NCBI GenBank assembly: GCA_015680905.1
Contig: CM027381.1
Span: 56,424,501-56,488,500 of the forward strand
Source: Coptis chinensis
Lineage: Eukaryota > Streptophyta > Magnoliopsida > Ranunculales > Ranunculaceae
DNA: 64,000 nt
Direction of reading: 5' to 3'
The notes under the pieces are model-generated. The model saw only the letters and a list, made by a program, of their open reading frames with translations. It ran no database searches and was not told the origin of the DNA. The position numbers and the translations under genes are program-made. Position 1 is the first letter of the stretch, and each line of letters begins with the position of its first letter. Below, piece after piece: positions 1-10,988 of the stretch.

Positions 1-340
1 TTAATCACGGAACTCCTTAGTAACCGACCTTTGCTCCTTTATCTCACTAAAGTGACACATTTCTGCACATAATGGACTTTGAAGCCTGAAATACATAAAA
101 TCACGTAATCAGTGTTAACTCTTAATTATTATTATTTTTTTTTGGTTGGCAAGCCTGTTTTAAATGAGATCAGTAACTCTTTAATGCTGGCGGGGTTCGA
201 GCCCCAGACCTCTAGTATCATCACCCAAAGGTTTTACCGACTTTGTTAGTCGGCACCTGCAACTCTTAATTATTACTCACATAATTGGTCTAAAAGTATG
301 ACTGTTAAAGGGTTAAAACTACAGTTTTGGGCTATTATCA
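1..340 (-). repeat. LTR end of an Athila-like element (same family as the LTRs at 10989 and 22034)
   Basis: The minus strand from 340 downward reads TGATAATAGCCCAAAACTG and follows the starts of the LTRs at 10989 and 22034, including CATTATGTGCAGAAATG and GGTTACTAAGGAGTTCCGTG. It runs off the left edge. No polypurine tract lies just right of 340, so the body, if any, is to the left, or this is a solo LTR. A SINE has entered it at 132-260. ACTCA (341-345) is the candidate target duplication. Confidence 0.85.
132..260 (-). mobile_element. tRNA-type SINE inside an LTR
   Basis: A 129-base insert is flanked by a perfect 15-base direct repeat, AACTCTTAATTATTA, at 117-131 and 261-275. The interrupted sequence is continuous in the sister LTRs. 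On the minus strand the insert starts GCAGGTGCCGACTAAC, contains GGGGCTCGAACCCCG (close to a Pol III B box), and ends in an A-rich tail with AATAATAAT. These are the marks of a plant SINE. I did not find a convincing A box, so the tRNA origin is likely but not certain. Confidence 0.75.
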
Positions 341-465
341 ACTCATCAAGCACATTTTCAGCTGCCCATCGTACATTGCGCTTCTACGTGTCTCACGCTG
401 GCTAGACTGTCCGCCTGACTCCTCGAGTTCCACAAATCCTTGTAATTACCCTTTTACCCCTCCCC

Positions 466-475
466 TTATTTAAAC
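466..475 (+). promoter_or_regulatory. TATA box of the antisense gene in the Tat-like element
   Basis: TTATTTAAAC lies in a C-rich stretch (CCCCTCCCC before, CTCCTCTCCTCTCC after), followed by a pyrimidine-rich leader. This is the usual look of a plant core promoter and 5' leader. It sits about 235 bases before the first good ATG (703) of the plus-strand gene. Confidence 0.5.
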
Positions 476-702
476 TCCTCTCCTCTCCTTCTTCCTCATT
501 TTGTTTTCCCCCTCTCCGATCAGCCTCTGATTTGTGTGCGCTTCCTCGGTCTCCTGGAGGCTCTTTCGTCTTTCTAACCCTCTACTTAGGCATAACCACT
601 CTCTCTTTGCTTCAGTCAGTACGTTTTCTAGGCTTTATTTATTTTTGTTCGAGCTAAATATTTGGGTCTATTCATATCTCGCATCTGTTCTTATGCTTTT
701 TG

Positions 703-2053
703 ATGTCAGGCTCTGACTCCGGCGACTTTTCCACTTCTCAATCCCATAGAGTAGCGTCTCCGTCTCCTATTGCCCTTACTGTGGCCCCATCCACCTCTGG
801 GCACCAAGTCCCTTTACTGCCTCCACCCTCACGGTGCCGCCGCCCTAATTTGGACGCAATTAGGGCATCTTATGGCATTCCAACCAATATAACTTTAGAG
901 CACTTGCCATTTATCACACACTACCCTCACCTGGTTCCCCGCTGTTCAGGGTACCTTGTAATCACTGTTGGTCAAATTATCGCCGGTCTCGACTGCCCCT
1001 CACCCTCCTGGACGTCGAGGTGTGTAATCATTTCAACATTCCCCCCTGTCAAGGCATAGGGAATTTTTGGAGGATCATGTATGCCGTGAACTCATACAAT
1101 AAAACCAGCGAACCTAAAATCACAAGCCGCGACATCTTCTCTTACTATTTCATTAAGAAAAGTACCAAAGATGTCGGTGTAGGGTACCAGTCTTTTAGTG
1201 TATGCCCTCAGAAGCCATCACCCTTGCTCCATATCACATCCCCAGACAAAGTGTGGCATCATTATCCTCTATACATATCGGGGCAATTTCTGTCCGCGGA
1301 CATTCCTTCAGATTTAAATCTTAACCATCTCGCCTTCATCATCCGTGGTGAGTATCTTTGTTCTTCCATTCTCTCTAGTCGTGCTATTTCCGTTAAGTTC
1401 TAACTCACTGTTTTTCTTTGTTTTGTAGGTTGGCGGCCAGACTCCAAATCCAAACTCTACTCCAACATCTCTTGTCCTATTTTCCAAAGACTCCGCGAAC
1501 TTGGCCCTGCTCAAGCCGACCATCTGGGCATCCACCCAACTATCGCCACCCCAATGCTGCAAATCCCTAATTTACAGACCTTCTGCGGCCTCTCTGCTCC
1601 CTTTTACCATCCTCCCCCTCCTAAGGAGCAGAAACCTAGAGCCTCTCCACCTACAAGAAAAAGATCTCGCGTCTCTTCCTCCCACCACCATCATCCTCAA
1701 TCTTCCTCTCACTCCCTTAGATCTAGTGACCCTCCCACCTCTTCCGCTCCTGAAGACATCCCTTCATACCGCTCCATCTCTAACTGGGAAGACCAGTACA
1801 CCTCTCCCCACTCCCCACCCGACGACATGGATGTTCGCAAATAAAAACTATTTGATAGCCACTCCGATGATGAAGATGTGATGGAGGTTCCCTCCACAGA
1901 AGTGAGGGCTCCTGTCGAAATGCCCCCATCCAAGAGGCAGCGGACCTCAGCCTCTGAAGAATTTGTCCCTATCGCTCAGTGGACCTCCGCATCTGAAGAA
2001 CCTGCCCCCACCACCTAACCACTTCAACCCGCATCCTTTTCCCCCCACACACG
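703..2053 (+). pseudogene. Antisense accessory gene of the Tat-like element, N-terminal part
   Basis: This plus-strand gene runs against the gag-pol direction. It begins MSGSDSGDFSTSQSHRV at 703. A globular region follows (ASYGIPTNITLEHLPFI, then FWRIMYAVNSYNKTS and SYYFIKKSTKDVGVGYQSF), which resembles the plant retrotransposon domain often annotated as putative plant transposon protein. After a plant-type GTGAGT...TTTTGTAG pair near 1348-1429 comes a low-complexity basic part with PPTRKRSRVSSSHHHH and PPSKRQRTSASEE, both nuclear-localisation-like. An Athila-like element follows at 2059. Antisense ORFs beyond pol are reported for Tat elements. Their role is unknown. The region is broken. Confidence 0.65.
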
Positions 2054-2058
2054 CCGGT

Positions 2059-3649
2059 TGACCTTGCCTATTTTTGTGTATGTTTGGTATATGGATGATG
2101 TAGATGGATGATGGTCGTTGAACAAAATAGAAGCGTATCAAAACCTAATTATCCCTCAATAAGTAAATGATGAGTAGGGTATCGTTCCACTTTTAAGTGT
2201 ATGTTATGTGAAGGACAGGACTGGAAAGGGGGTTTGAGGGATTAAAAACTATGATTTTAGAGATTTTAGATTCTAATGTTAAACTAAACTAAACTAACTA
2301 AACTATTGAGAATTTATAAGAGAGGGAATTCAAGAGATTAGAATCCACCAATACTTTTGACCTATGACCTTCTGCTTCATGGTTATTCTTACAATTAGGC
2401 AATTAGGCAATCGAGCGAGTGCCGATGCCCTCATGGACGAAACATCGTTAACAATTAACTCTACTTAAGGTTGTTCCTATGTTTATGCTATTAATATCTT
2501 TTTTCCTTTTATGTAAGCTCGGATAGCCATTCAATGTATTACCGAGAGGAACATCAAGGAGTACTTCCTAATAGGGTAGTCATTCAATGAATCACCACTT
2601 AAGGCAAACACAAAGAATACTTCCCCCAGGCAGCCACTCCCTGAGCTACCCCTTCTAAGGCCATACAAAGAATACATCCCTGACTCTAAAGAACTATACT
2701 ACTAGAAGAAAAGTAAAGAACACTAGCATGATATTAATATTGTAAAACATAAACCCTATTCTATACTTCCATCTCCTAGTGTGGGAAATTGAACTAATAA
2801 CTAAAAACATAAAAAACTAACCTGATTGAAGAACACCATGAACCAGAAGAATCATTAAATCTTAAGCACCAACTTCATCTCCTCCCTTGAAGGAGAAGAT
2901 TAGCCTTCCATAAAGAAGGAAGAATATGAAGAACGAGAAGAAGAAGAGTCGATGAACATAAGACCAGAAAGACTAATTTATTAAGACTCGGCTAGTTAAA
3001 ACTGAATCTTTTATTATTAATCTCTCTTTGCCTAAAGTTCTAGAGACAAGAATAGAAGTGAATTGGCCAATTACATGAGGCACTTAGGTCCTCTATTTAT
3101 AGGGGTTAGAATGAGTTCTAGAAGCATTCCCAACTGCCATTTGTTTCCTAGTACAAATCAACTTATTTCAGAGTCCAACTTTGTCTCCAAAACTGAGAAG
3201 AAAGTGGCTACAGTGTCGTTTCATGCGTCTGTACACACGATCCTTGTGTCTCAGACTCGAACAATGCATCTGGATGCACGATCCATGCATCCCAGACGCG
3301 AAAGTCTATTTTCCCTCTTTTGCTCTATCCTTCTATCTTCTTTTGCGGGCTTTGGTACAAGCAACGAATCCTTTGGCCTTGGGCTTCCAAATAGGCTTTA
3401 AAATAGGTCCAAGTCGCATCTTTAATAGCTTCAATTTCTTGTCCTTCTTCATGATTGTCCACGGGCTTCCCATATGATCTTTAATGCTCCAAATTGCTCC
3501 ATTTTACCCCTTTTTCTCTAATATTCCACAAAACTCTCTTTTTCACTTGTAGAATCATAAAACATAACTTACAAACACTATTAGTCTACTAAGATGGCTA
3601 AACAAGAGGCATAATCGAGGGTTAAATTGAACTTTTTGAGCACTTATCA
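2059..3649 (-). repeat. 3' LTR of the second-layer Athila-like element
   Basis: 1591 bases; on the minus strand it runs from TGATAAGTGCTCAAAAAG to ...AAGGTCA. It matches 10140-10988 plus 23579-24407. A TATA box, CTATAAATAG, lies on the minus strand at 3093-3102. A tract next to the LTR (minus strand GTTGGGAGTTG, 3650-3660) is the polypurine tract. Confidence 0.92.
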
Positions 3650-3661
3650 CAACTCCCAACT

Positions 3662-5499
3662 AGTCTTTTGCTAGTCTCTTAGCAAATAAGATAAAAAAAA
3701 ATGATAAGTGATCAAAATCACATCCTAATAACAAAAATAAAATCCTAACTCACTTTCGCAGGCATCGCAATTGCATTTACCATATGCAACAAGGCTTTAA
3801 GCCTTTAAGTTCCCCAAATAGGACGAGTTATAGTCTCGTGAGGGTTTTCAGGTGATATACCCACAAAATCAATCAATAGCATGTTCAAGAATGATAGTAT
3901 TTTTTAGAGAGAGAAATTCCTTACCCACTTAGTGCTTACTCCAACAGACGGTCTCCATTGCTAACTACATTGCTACAAAGACTCATAGATTATGATGGGA
4001 GATAGTAAAAATTGACAAAATTCTCAATCAAGGCTTATGTGTGTACTTAGTCAATCTCCTATACTCTCCTATCCAAGAAACGGAATCCCTAGTTTACCTT
4101 TAGATAGATAATTTCGACTTTCAATCCTCACCGGTCATACTCTCAGAAAAGAATCTCTCAGAAGATGGTATACTATTTTACCTCATGTATGTGGGGAAAA
4201 GAATAATGCATACGAACATCCCACATACTACCTTGAAAAACAGACTTCTAAATGAAAGTAGTCTCATGGAAAGAATGTCAATCACATATGAAGTGTTGGG
4301 TCCTTCACTTTAGCATCCTCTCACCTATTCTAGACTTCGTACCATACTATAGTGATAAGTCATGGGTTGTAACTTGGCTTGGGTATTGGTTTATGAATGA
4401 AAGGTAAAAAGGATTCAAAGGTTGTTTATAAAAAAACACTAAGGGTTTTGCTTTATTCTATGGAAGATTTCTTCAAATTTTGTATTGCAGAGAAAAATCT
4501 TCCTTTGTCTTAGCTTTTCCATCCATTCTGTTCAACTTATTATTATTATTATTTTATTTTATTTAACTCAGTGGTATATCCTTGATTAGTATTGGATATG
4601 CTTGTGTTCCACTAGCTTCTTTCACTTAGAGCAGAATGATGGTTTTCATTGTATCTCTCTGATATTTCCTTGTAATCTTTCTTTTGTGCTCTTTCTTCCT
4701 CCTTGTTCCCCTCGTATTCTCAGAAATATATGGGTATGGCTAATAAAGGTTTTTGGCTATTCTCCTTGTCTGGAGTTGGGTAAAGGATAAAGGGTTTTAG
4801 AAGAAATGGCTTGATGTAAGGCTCAAAAAGGTTTAACATGATGGTCCTACTAGGTGGGATAAAGGCTGAATGGGTTCACTACTTGACTTATCAGTATGAT
4901 ACTCTATTTTGAATAGACTACAAGACCTAATGACTATCTCCCCAGTTGATGTCACTTCGTGATTAACCAAATCAACAAATAATGAGACTATATTACAATG
5001 ACATAAAGAACTGAGAGATGTTGAGTCACTAAGACTTAGATTTTTTGTAAGAACTCTTCAAAGAATGGGTATAAAGCTCAAGTCTCATGGGCTAAGTCTA
5101 AAAAATCTACTTCCACTTTACTAGGGGTTTAAATCTCTCTTCTAGCAAAAGTACACAAAACTGACCAAGTACTATGGTGGTGCCTTGATAAAGAATTCTA
5201 TCAACAAGAACTATGTCCGAGCATAATAAATAGTCTAAGCGGTAATGAAATTAATAATATCAACTATCTATCAAACTCAACACTAAGCAGTATAGAATAT
5301 ATATCCCAGACTCATCATTAAAATTCATTTTTCTCATGCTGCTGATATAGAAACAAAAATATTTTAATTTTTTTGAAAACTAATTTTTGAAATTCATTTC
5401 TCAAGTACACCCTCCCCCTACTTATGCATGCATTGATCTCAATGTATAAAGAAGTAAATGAAATGGATGAGAAAAAGGTAGGATATTACCATTGTCGCT
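3662..5499 (-). other. 3' noncoding region of the second-layer element
   Basis: No convincing gene. The part near the polypurine tract (3760-3860) resembles the reverse complement of 21840-21940 in the third-layer element: both share CCATATGCAACAAGG and a TCGTGAG(G/A)G box. A conserved 3' noncoding segment is thus shared by the two families. The rest is AT-rich without recognised features. Confidence 0.5.
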
Positions 5500-5608
5500 G
5501 AATTTTTAGGTCTTTTTACGTCAGATCCCCAAGACGTAATGTGGGTCTTTTAAAGTCAGATTCTCAAGACTTTTGAGTCCTTTATAGTCAGATCCTCAAG
5601 ACTAGTAT
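5500..5608 (-). repeat. Three-copy repeat cassette (second-layer element)
   Basis: TCAGATCC(C/T)CAAGAC-like units start at 5521, 5556 and 5588, spaced 35 and 32 bases apart. On the coding (minus) strand each reads GTCTTGAG, GATCTGAC, then a T/A-rich run and AAAGAC(T)C. The same cassette occurs at 59951-60052 and, as single units, at 16271-16299 and 16562-16589. Confidence 0.8.
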
Positions 5609-5931
5609 TCCCACCCACTAGGTTTCACTTTGTAGGAATTTTTCTGATCTCTCTCAGCAGGTGATTGACAAAAGTATACCTTGTACCAACAATTTTCTCC
5701 TAATGGCTGTAACCCAGGACAAGTTTTAGAATGACAATTCTTACACCAACCTAGCTTACGCACTCTCTTCTTACGCGCAAATGAACTTTTACCGAACCCT
5801 ACACGAGCCATAGAAATAATCTTCCTTTGAAGTTCAACGGGGAGTAAATCCCACAAACTAACAGGTGCTGAACATTTAGGTTTCCATCTCAAAACTGATC
5901 TCTCGACAACATGCTTACTTCTTGTAGACAT
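5602..5931 (-). CDS. Small F-box-like / cysteine-rich ORF downstream of pol in an Athila-like element
   Basis: A 109-residue reading from ATG at 5931 (MSTRSKHVVERS). It contains SLWDLLPVELQRKIISMAR at about residues 25-43, resembling the start of an F box (LPxELxxxI). A basic stretch (FARKKRVRKLG) and a cysteine cluster (WCKNCHSKTCPG, NCW, YFC) follow and could bind metal. A related small ORF lies at 59647-59844 in another Athila-like element, also after pol, with SLPRELQLIIW. I know of no established function. It could be an element accessory protein or chance conservation. Confidence 0.45.
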   Translation of the reverse strand: MSTRSKHVVERSVLRWKPKCSAPVSLWDLLPVELQRKIISMARVGFGKSSFARKKRVRKLGWCKNCHSKTCPGLQPLGENCWYKVYFCQSPAERDQKNSYKVKPSGWEY

Positions 5932-5934
5932 TTT

Positions 5935-6901
5935 CTCTTGATCTACTAGAATTCCTTCCTTTGAAACTTGGTGACCCAACACTATCCCTTCCTTTACCAT
6001 AAAGTGGCACTTTTCCCAATTCAGAACCAAGTTGGTGTCGCAACAACGTTTAAGGACTAAGGGGAGATGGTGCAGGCAATCCTCAAAAGATGATCCAAAA
6101 ACTGAAAAATCTTCCATAAAAACTTCCATGTATTTCTCCACCATGTCGTCAAAAATACTCATCATGCATTGCTGAAAAGTGGCCGGTACATTGCATAGAC
6201 CAAAAGGCTTACGACGGTAGGCGAATGTTTTAGAACGGACATGTGAATGTGGTCTTCTCTTGGTCCTCAGGGTGAATATGAAAATATCTTGAGTAACCAT
6301 CAAGAAAGCAGTAGTAAGATTGTCCAACTAATCTTTCTAACATTTGATCGATGAATGGCAATGGAAAATGATCTTTCCTTGATGTGCTCTTCAGCTTCCT
6401 ATTATCGATGCAAACTCTCCATCCAGTCTGAATCCTGGTTAGAATCAACTCATTATTCTCGTTCTCTATCACTGTGGTTCCGGACTTCTTCGGCACAACT
6501 TGAAATGGACTAACCCATTGACTATCAGAAATAGGGTAGATAATGTCGGCGTTAAGGAGTTTGACGACCTCTTCTTGGACTACTTCCTTCATCTTCGGAT
6601 TAAGCCTCCTCTGTGGTTGCTTAGAAGTCTTGGAATCCTCTTCCAAATGAATCCTATGTTGAACTATCATAGGGCTGATCCCCTTGATATCATCAATTGT
6701 CCAACCTATAGCTGACTTGTGTTCCTTTAATAGTGCTACTAACCTGGATTCCTGCTCCTCAGTCAAATCTGATGCAATGACTACTGGGTAGGTTCCCAAA
6801 TCTCCCAAGAAAACATACTTGAGTGTAGACAGCAAAGGCTTCAATTCTAGCTCAGGCGGCTCCTTCTTAAGCTCTTTAGATGGTCCATCAGGCATAGGCA
6901 A
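5935..6901 (-). pseudogene. Reverse transcriptase region of the second-layer element
   Basis: Minus-strand readings show [84 protein letters not shown], and downstream KPFGLCNVPATFQQCMMSIF and HFMVKEGIVLGHQVSKEGI. The order and wording match Athila RT. The region is broken. Confidence 0.85.
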
Positions 6902-7425
6902 TTCAAACTTTTTTTGAACTTGATGTCATCCATGACAGGTGATGAATCCAAAATTGTATTGATTTCCTCGACACTAAGTTCCTCACAGTTTGAGTCTATT
7001 AGAGCTTTCAATAACTCGTCAGTAGGATATGAATGAGTCAGATAATCCTGTGCTAACGCTTCAATCATGCATACCTCGTTCACAGCAAACACCTCCTGTG
7101 GTTGTTGTAACGTATGGAAAATATTAGTCTCGATTTTCATATTACTAAAGGATAACGTCATATTACCATTTCGACAGTTGATGAGTGCATTTGCAGTGGC
7201 CAAGAATGGTCTTCCTAGAATGATTGGTATCTGCCTACCAGATGTAGGTTCTATGTCGAGTACTATGAAATCAATCGGATAATAGAAATCTTCAGTCTTG
7301 ACTATGATGTCTTCAATGATTCCTCTAGGTATCTTCACTGATCTATCTGCCAACTGTAAAGTAACATCAATCAGTTTTAGATCCTTCAAGCCCAACTTCT
7401 CGTAGACGAAATATGGTAAATTTCA
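6847..7425 (-). pseudogene. Protease region of the second-layer element
   Basis: The minus-strand reading contains VTLQLADRSVKIPRGIIED, FIVLDIEP and IPIILGRPFLATANALINC, the hallmark Athila/Gypsy protease text. An acidic linker follows and leads into RT. The same text occurs at 15190-15400 and 56260-56330 in the other two Athila-like elements. Confidence 0.85.
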
Positions 7426-9625
7426 TCAAGGCTTCTCAACCCCCTCTAAAAAAGCTTGTTCCTCTAAAGAATCTCCAATTTTGCATGTAATAGTTGGACT
7501 TCCTGGATCTTTCAGTTTCACAACCGCTAGATTCTGTAGGTATGATGAACATCTTTGAGCGATAAAAGCTTCTTTCGAAATGTTGGTTTTCTTCTTTACT
7601 AGATCTTTCAGGAACTTGGCATACGAGAGAACTTGCTTGATGGCGGTCATAAATGGGATATTAATCTGCATATTCTGAAATATATCGCAAATCTCCTTGT
7701 ACTGGTCATCTTTTCTGGTATTCACTAGTTTCGAAGGAAACGGTGCTGGCAGATTCTTTAATATTGGTTCTCTTATTTCGGTTGGCTTGGTAACAGATAG
7801 TGGAGTGACAGGTGGAGTCACTCATGATGGCTTCTTCTTACTTACTTCCACAGTAGTTCCTTCAACTTCTTTAGTAACAGTTTCTTTAGCATATGGCACA
7901 ACACTAGATATTTCTGGAGTGTTAGAACTGGGTGGGATGGTGGGGACATAAGTTACCTTAGGCTCCACAGAATCTTTTCCTTGTTCATAGATAATCTTGT
8001 TATCAACAGGCCTCAGAGTGGTGACATCATTAACCTGGTCATTCGACTGAGTAATCTCCAGGTTATCCACCTGCAGGACACCTCTTCCTTTCGGATTTGG
8101 CTCTAGCTGGCTTGGTAATGCTCCTTTTGATCTCTCTGTCAAGGTGGCAGCGATTTGCCCTATCTGGCCTTGAATGACACTAAAGTTATTCTCCAGCTTC
8201 TGGGTTATTTGATTTGTCTATTTTAGCTCATTAACAATGGTGGTAATAGCTTCTTCCAGATGTGGGATAACTGCTTTGCTCGACTAAGGTGTAGGGGCAA
8301 TATATCCACTCATAAGATCTGGTACTAACTCTCTGTTTGTGTTGGCTTGGTATTGATGGTTCTAGTATGACTGTTGATTTCTGTATGGTTGCTGGCGGTC
8401 TTGGAACTGATATTGGTTATTCTAGAATTGATTTGACTGATTTTGGAATCCTAGAGGAAAATTCCTCTGATTTGTATTTTGTGGCTTCTAATAATTCTGC
8501 CCCTGATTGAACTGGTTATTTCTTCTTAAAGAGTTGATACTACATGCCTATGCATTAGTATCCAGATAGTACGAACATTCTTCAGTGGTGTGGCCTTCAT
8601 CTGAAACATAGCTCACAAATGGCATAACAAGGCTTGGTTGGCTGAGGTTTAGCTTGGAAATTATTTGCTTTTGGAGGATTCATGGAGAACTGATTAAACT
8701 TCTTGTTCAGAGTTTCAAGTCCTATTGATAGGCTTGCCATAATTGATAGCATCGTTTGATTTGGGTCTTCTTGAATTTGGTTGCCAAATTACTTCGGCAC
8801 CCCTTCCACTCTAGCTACGTCCTCGTTGCTAGTACTCCATTATTGAGTGTCTTCAGCTAAATTCTCAAGAAAGATGTAGGCTTCCTCTCCAACCAATGAC
8901 GTAAACTTACCTTGATGCATTGACTGTATCATCTACTTGTTCATAGTAGAAAGTCCTCGAAAGAAAAAATGAGCCAGTGTGCTCTTATCATCACCATGAT
9001 GTGGACATGTGACTAGCAGATTATTGAATTTCTCCTGGCTCTGATGATATTCTTCAGTCACCTTCCCTTTGAAATTGTAGATGGCTTGCTGCATGACATC
9101 TGTCTTCTGGGGTGGGTAGAACTTGTTCATAAACTTTGTTCTCAACTTCTCCCAGTTGTTGATTGAATTGATCGGCTATGCAGTTAACCATTTAGATGTT
9201 TTTCCTTCGAGTGAGAGTAGAAAAAGAATTAACTTGATACTCTCATCCCTGATATTCTAGTTCTTGAAAGTTCTGAGGACTCATAGAAATTTGTTTATGT
9301 GAACATAAGGCTGAACATTATCTGAACCATTGAACTTTGGAAGCATAGAGATTATTGATGCTCTAAGTTCAAACAGATTAGCTTCTATCTCTGGAAAAAC
9401 AATACTGCTGGGTGGGTCTCTAAAGATTGGCGAATAGAAATCACTCAGCTTCTTCCTCTGTTGTGCTTGCATGGGTGGGATAGCTTCAGGATTATTGGTG
9501 TCCAAAACACCTCCATCATTGTGTGCGGCCATTGTATCAATCTCGTCTAGTATTCTTGTGAGTCGGTTGTTAAACCTTGTCCACTGTTGTGTTCTTACCA
9601 GACGATGGTATGGACGATGGGGCAT
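7426..9625 (-). pseudogene. gag region of the second-layer element
   Basis: Minus-strand readings begin MPHRPYHRLVRTQQWTRF and continue with KLSDFYSPIFRDPPSSIVFP and MLPKFNGSDNVQPYVHI. Near 9145 comes KFMNKFYPPQKTDVMQQAI with LLVTCPHHG, the Athila/Gypsy gag core. A Q- and N-rich stretch follows, and the region ends with APFPSKLVNTRKDDQ and FQNMQINIPFMTAIKQVL, which precedes protease in Athila elements. The region is broken. Confidence 0.8.
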
Positions 9626-10124
9626 ACACTAGAAAATGCTATGCGAAAATAACGAAAAACTATCCTACAATGCTTGAATAATATGCAACTATTCTAAATT
9701 ATAATAAAATGTAAATCTACTTTCCTTCAATTGGGTTGGGCTTTGCAACTAGTATCTCGCCCGTTGTCTAAAGCTGTCTCTTCTAGGGTTATGGTGAATC
9801 ACTTGGATTGCTTAAGTACCACGGCCCACAGACGATAGTCTGTTTTTCAAGATTCAGACAAGAAACACTAGAGTTTGATATTTCACTGTGTTGGCTTACA
9901 ACTTCAATTGTTGAAAAGGTCCTAAATGCAATTATACTAGAAAGTAATAATACTAAACTATAATAAAAAGAATGAAGATTCAACTAACCTGGATGGTAGA
10001 TCTTGTCTTCGAGATGTCCTTCAAGCTTCTTTCTTTCTCAAAAGGGTGGATGATGTGGCTAAAATTATCTCAATATCCAAAGTTCTAATCTTGAAAAAAA
10101 CGTTAAACATAAACAACTTAAAAT

Positions 10125-10137
10125 GGCAGCGGCGCCA
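10125..10137 (-). other. Primer binding site (tRNA-Asp), second-layer element
   Basis: The minus strand reads TGGCGCCGCTGCC two bases from the LTR end. It matches the complement of the plant tRNA-Asp 3' end (TGGCGCCGTTGCC) except at one position. Confidence 0.9.
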
Positions 10138-10139
10138 TT

Positions 10140-10988
10140 TGACCTCGCTCCTTTTTGTGTATGTTTGGCATATGGATGATGTAGATGGATGATGATCGTT
10201 GAACAAAATAGAAGCTTATCAAAACCTAATTATCCCTCAATATGTAAAGGATGAGTAGGGTATCGTTCCACTTTTAAGTGTATGTTATGTGAAGGACAGG
10301 ACTGGAAAAGGGGGTTTGAGGGATTAAAAACTATGATTTTAGATATTTTAGATTCTAATGCTAAACTAAACTAACTAAATTATTGAGAATTTATATGAGA
10401 AGGAATTCAAGAGATTATAATCCACTAATACTTTTGACCTATGACATTCTGCTTCATGGTTGTTCTTACAAGTATACTACAATTAGGCAATCGAGCGAGT
10501 GCTGATGCCCTCTTGGACGAAACATCGTTAACAATTAACTCTACTTAAGGTTGTTCCTATGTTTATGCAATTAATATCTTCTTTCCTTTTATGTAAGCTC
10601 GTGCAGCCATTCAATGTATTACCGAGAGCAACATCAAGGAGTACTTCCTAATAGGGCGGCCATTCAATGAATCACCACTTAAGGCAAACACAAAGAATAC
10701 TTTCCCTAGGCAGCCACTCCCTGAGCTACCCCTTCTAAGGCAATACAAAGAACACTTCCCTAACTCTTAAGAACTATACTACTAGAAGAAAAGTAAAGAA
10801 CACTAGCATGAGCTACCCCTTCTAAGGCAACACAAAGAACACTTCCCTATCTCTTAAGAAGTACACTACTAGAAGAAAAGTAAAGAACACTAGCATGATA
10901 TTATTATTGCAAAACATAAACCCTATTATATACTTCCATCCCCTGGTGTGGGTAATGGAACTTATAACTAAAAACATAAAGAACTAAC
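10140..10988 (-). repeat. 5' LTR (left piece) of the second-layer element
   Basis: Starts TGACCTCGCTCC next to the primer site and follows the 3' LTR until the third-layer insertion at 10989. It contains an 87-base tandem duplication (10723-10809 and 10810-10896) that the 3' LTR lacks. Confidence 0.92.
10723..10896. repeat. 87-base tandem duplication within the 5' LTR
   Basis: Two adjacent copies begin GAGCTACCCCTTCTAAGGCAA at 10723 and 10810 and both end near AACACTAGCAT. They differ at a few positions. The matching 3' LTR carries one copy, so the duplication arose after insertion. Confidence 0.9.

Noticed and set aside
175-215. A tRNA gene from the GCTCGAACC box
   Set aside because: No cloverleaf or acceptor stem can be formed. 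The insert has a target duplication and A-rich tail, so it is a SINE.
343-460. 3' LTR of the Tat-like element just left of the antisense gene
   Set aside because: No match to the 31205-31486 LTR ends was found here. The 3' LTR must lie left of the window or be lost.
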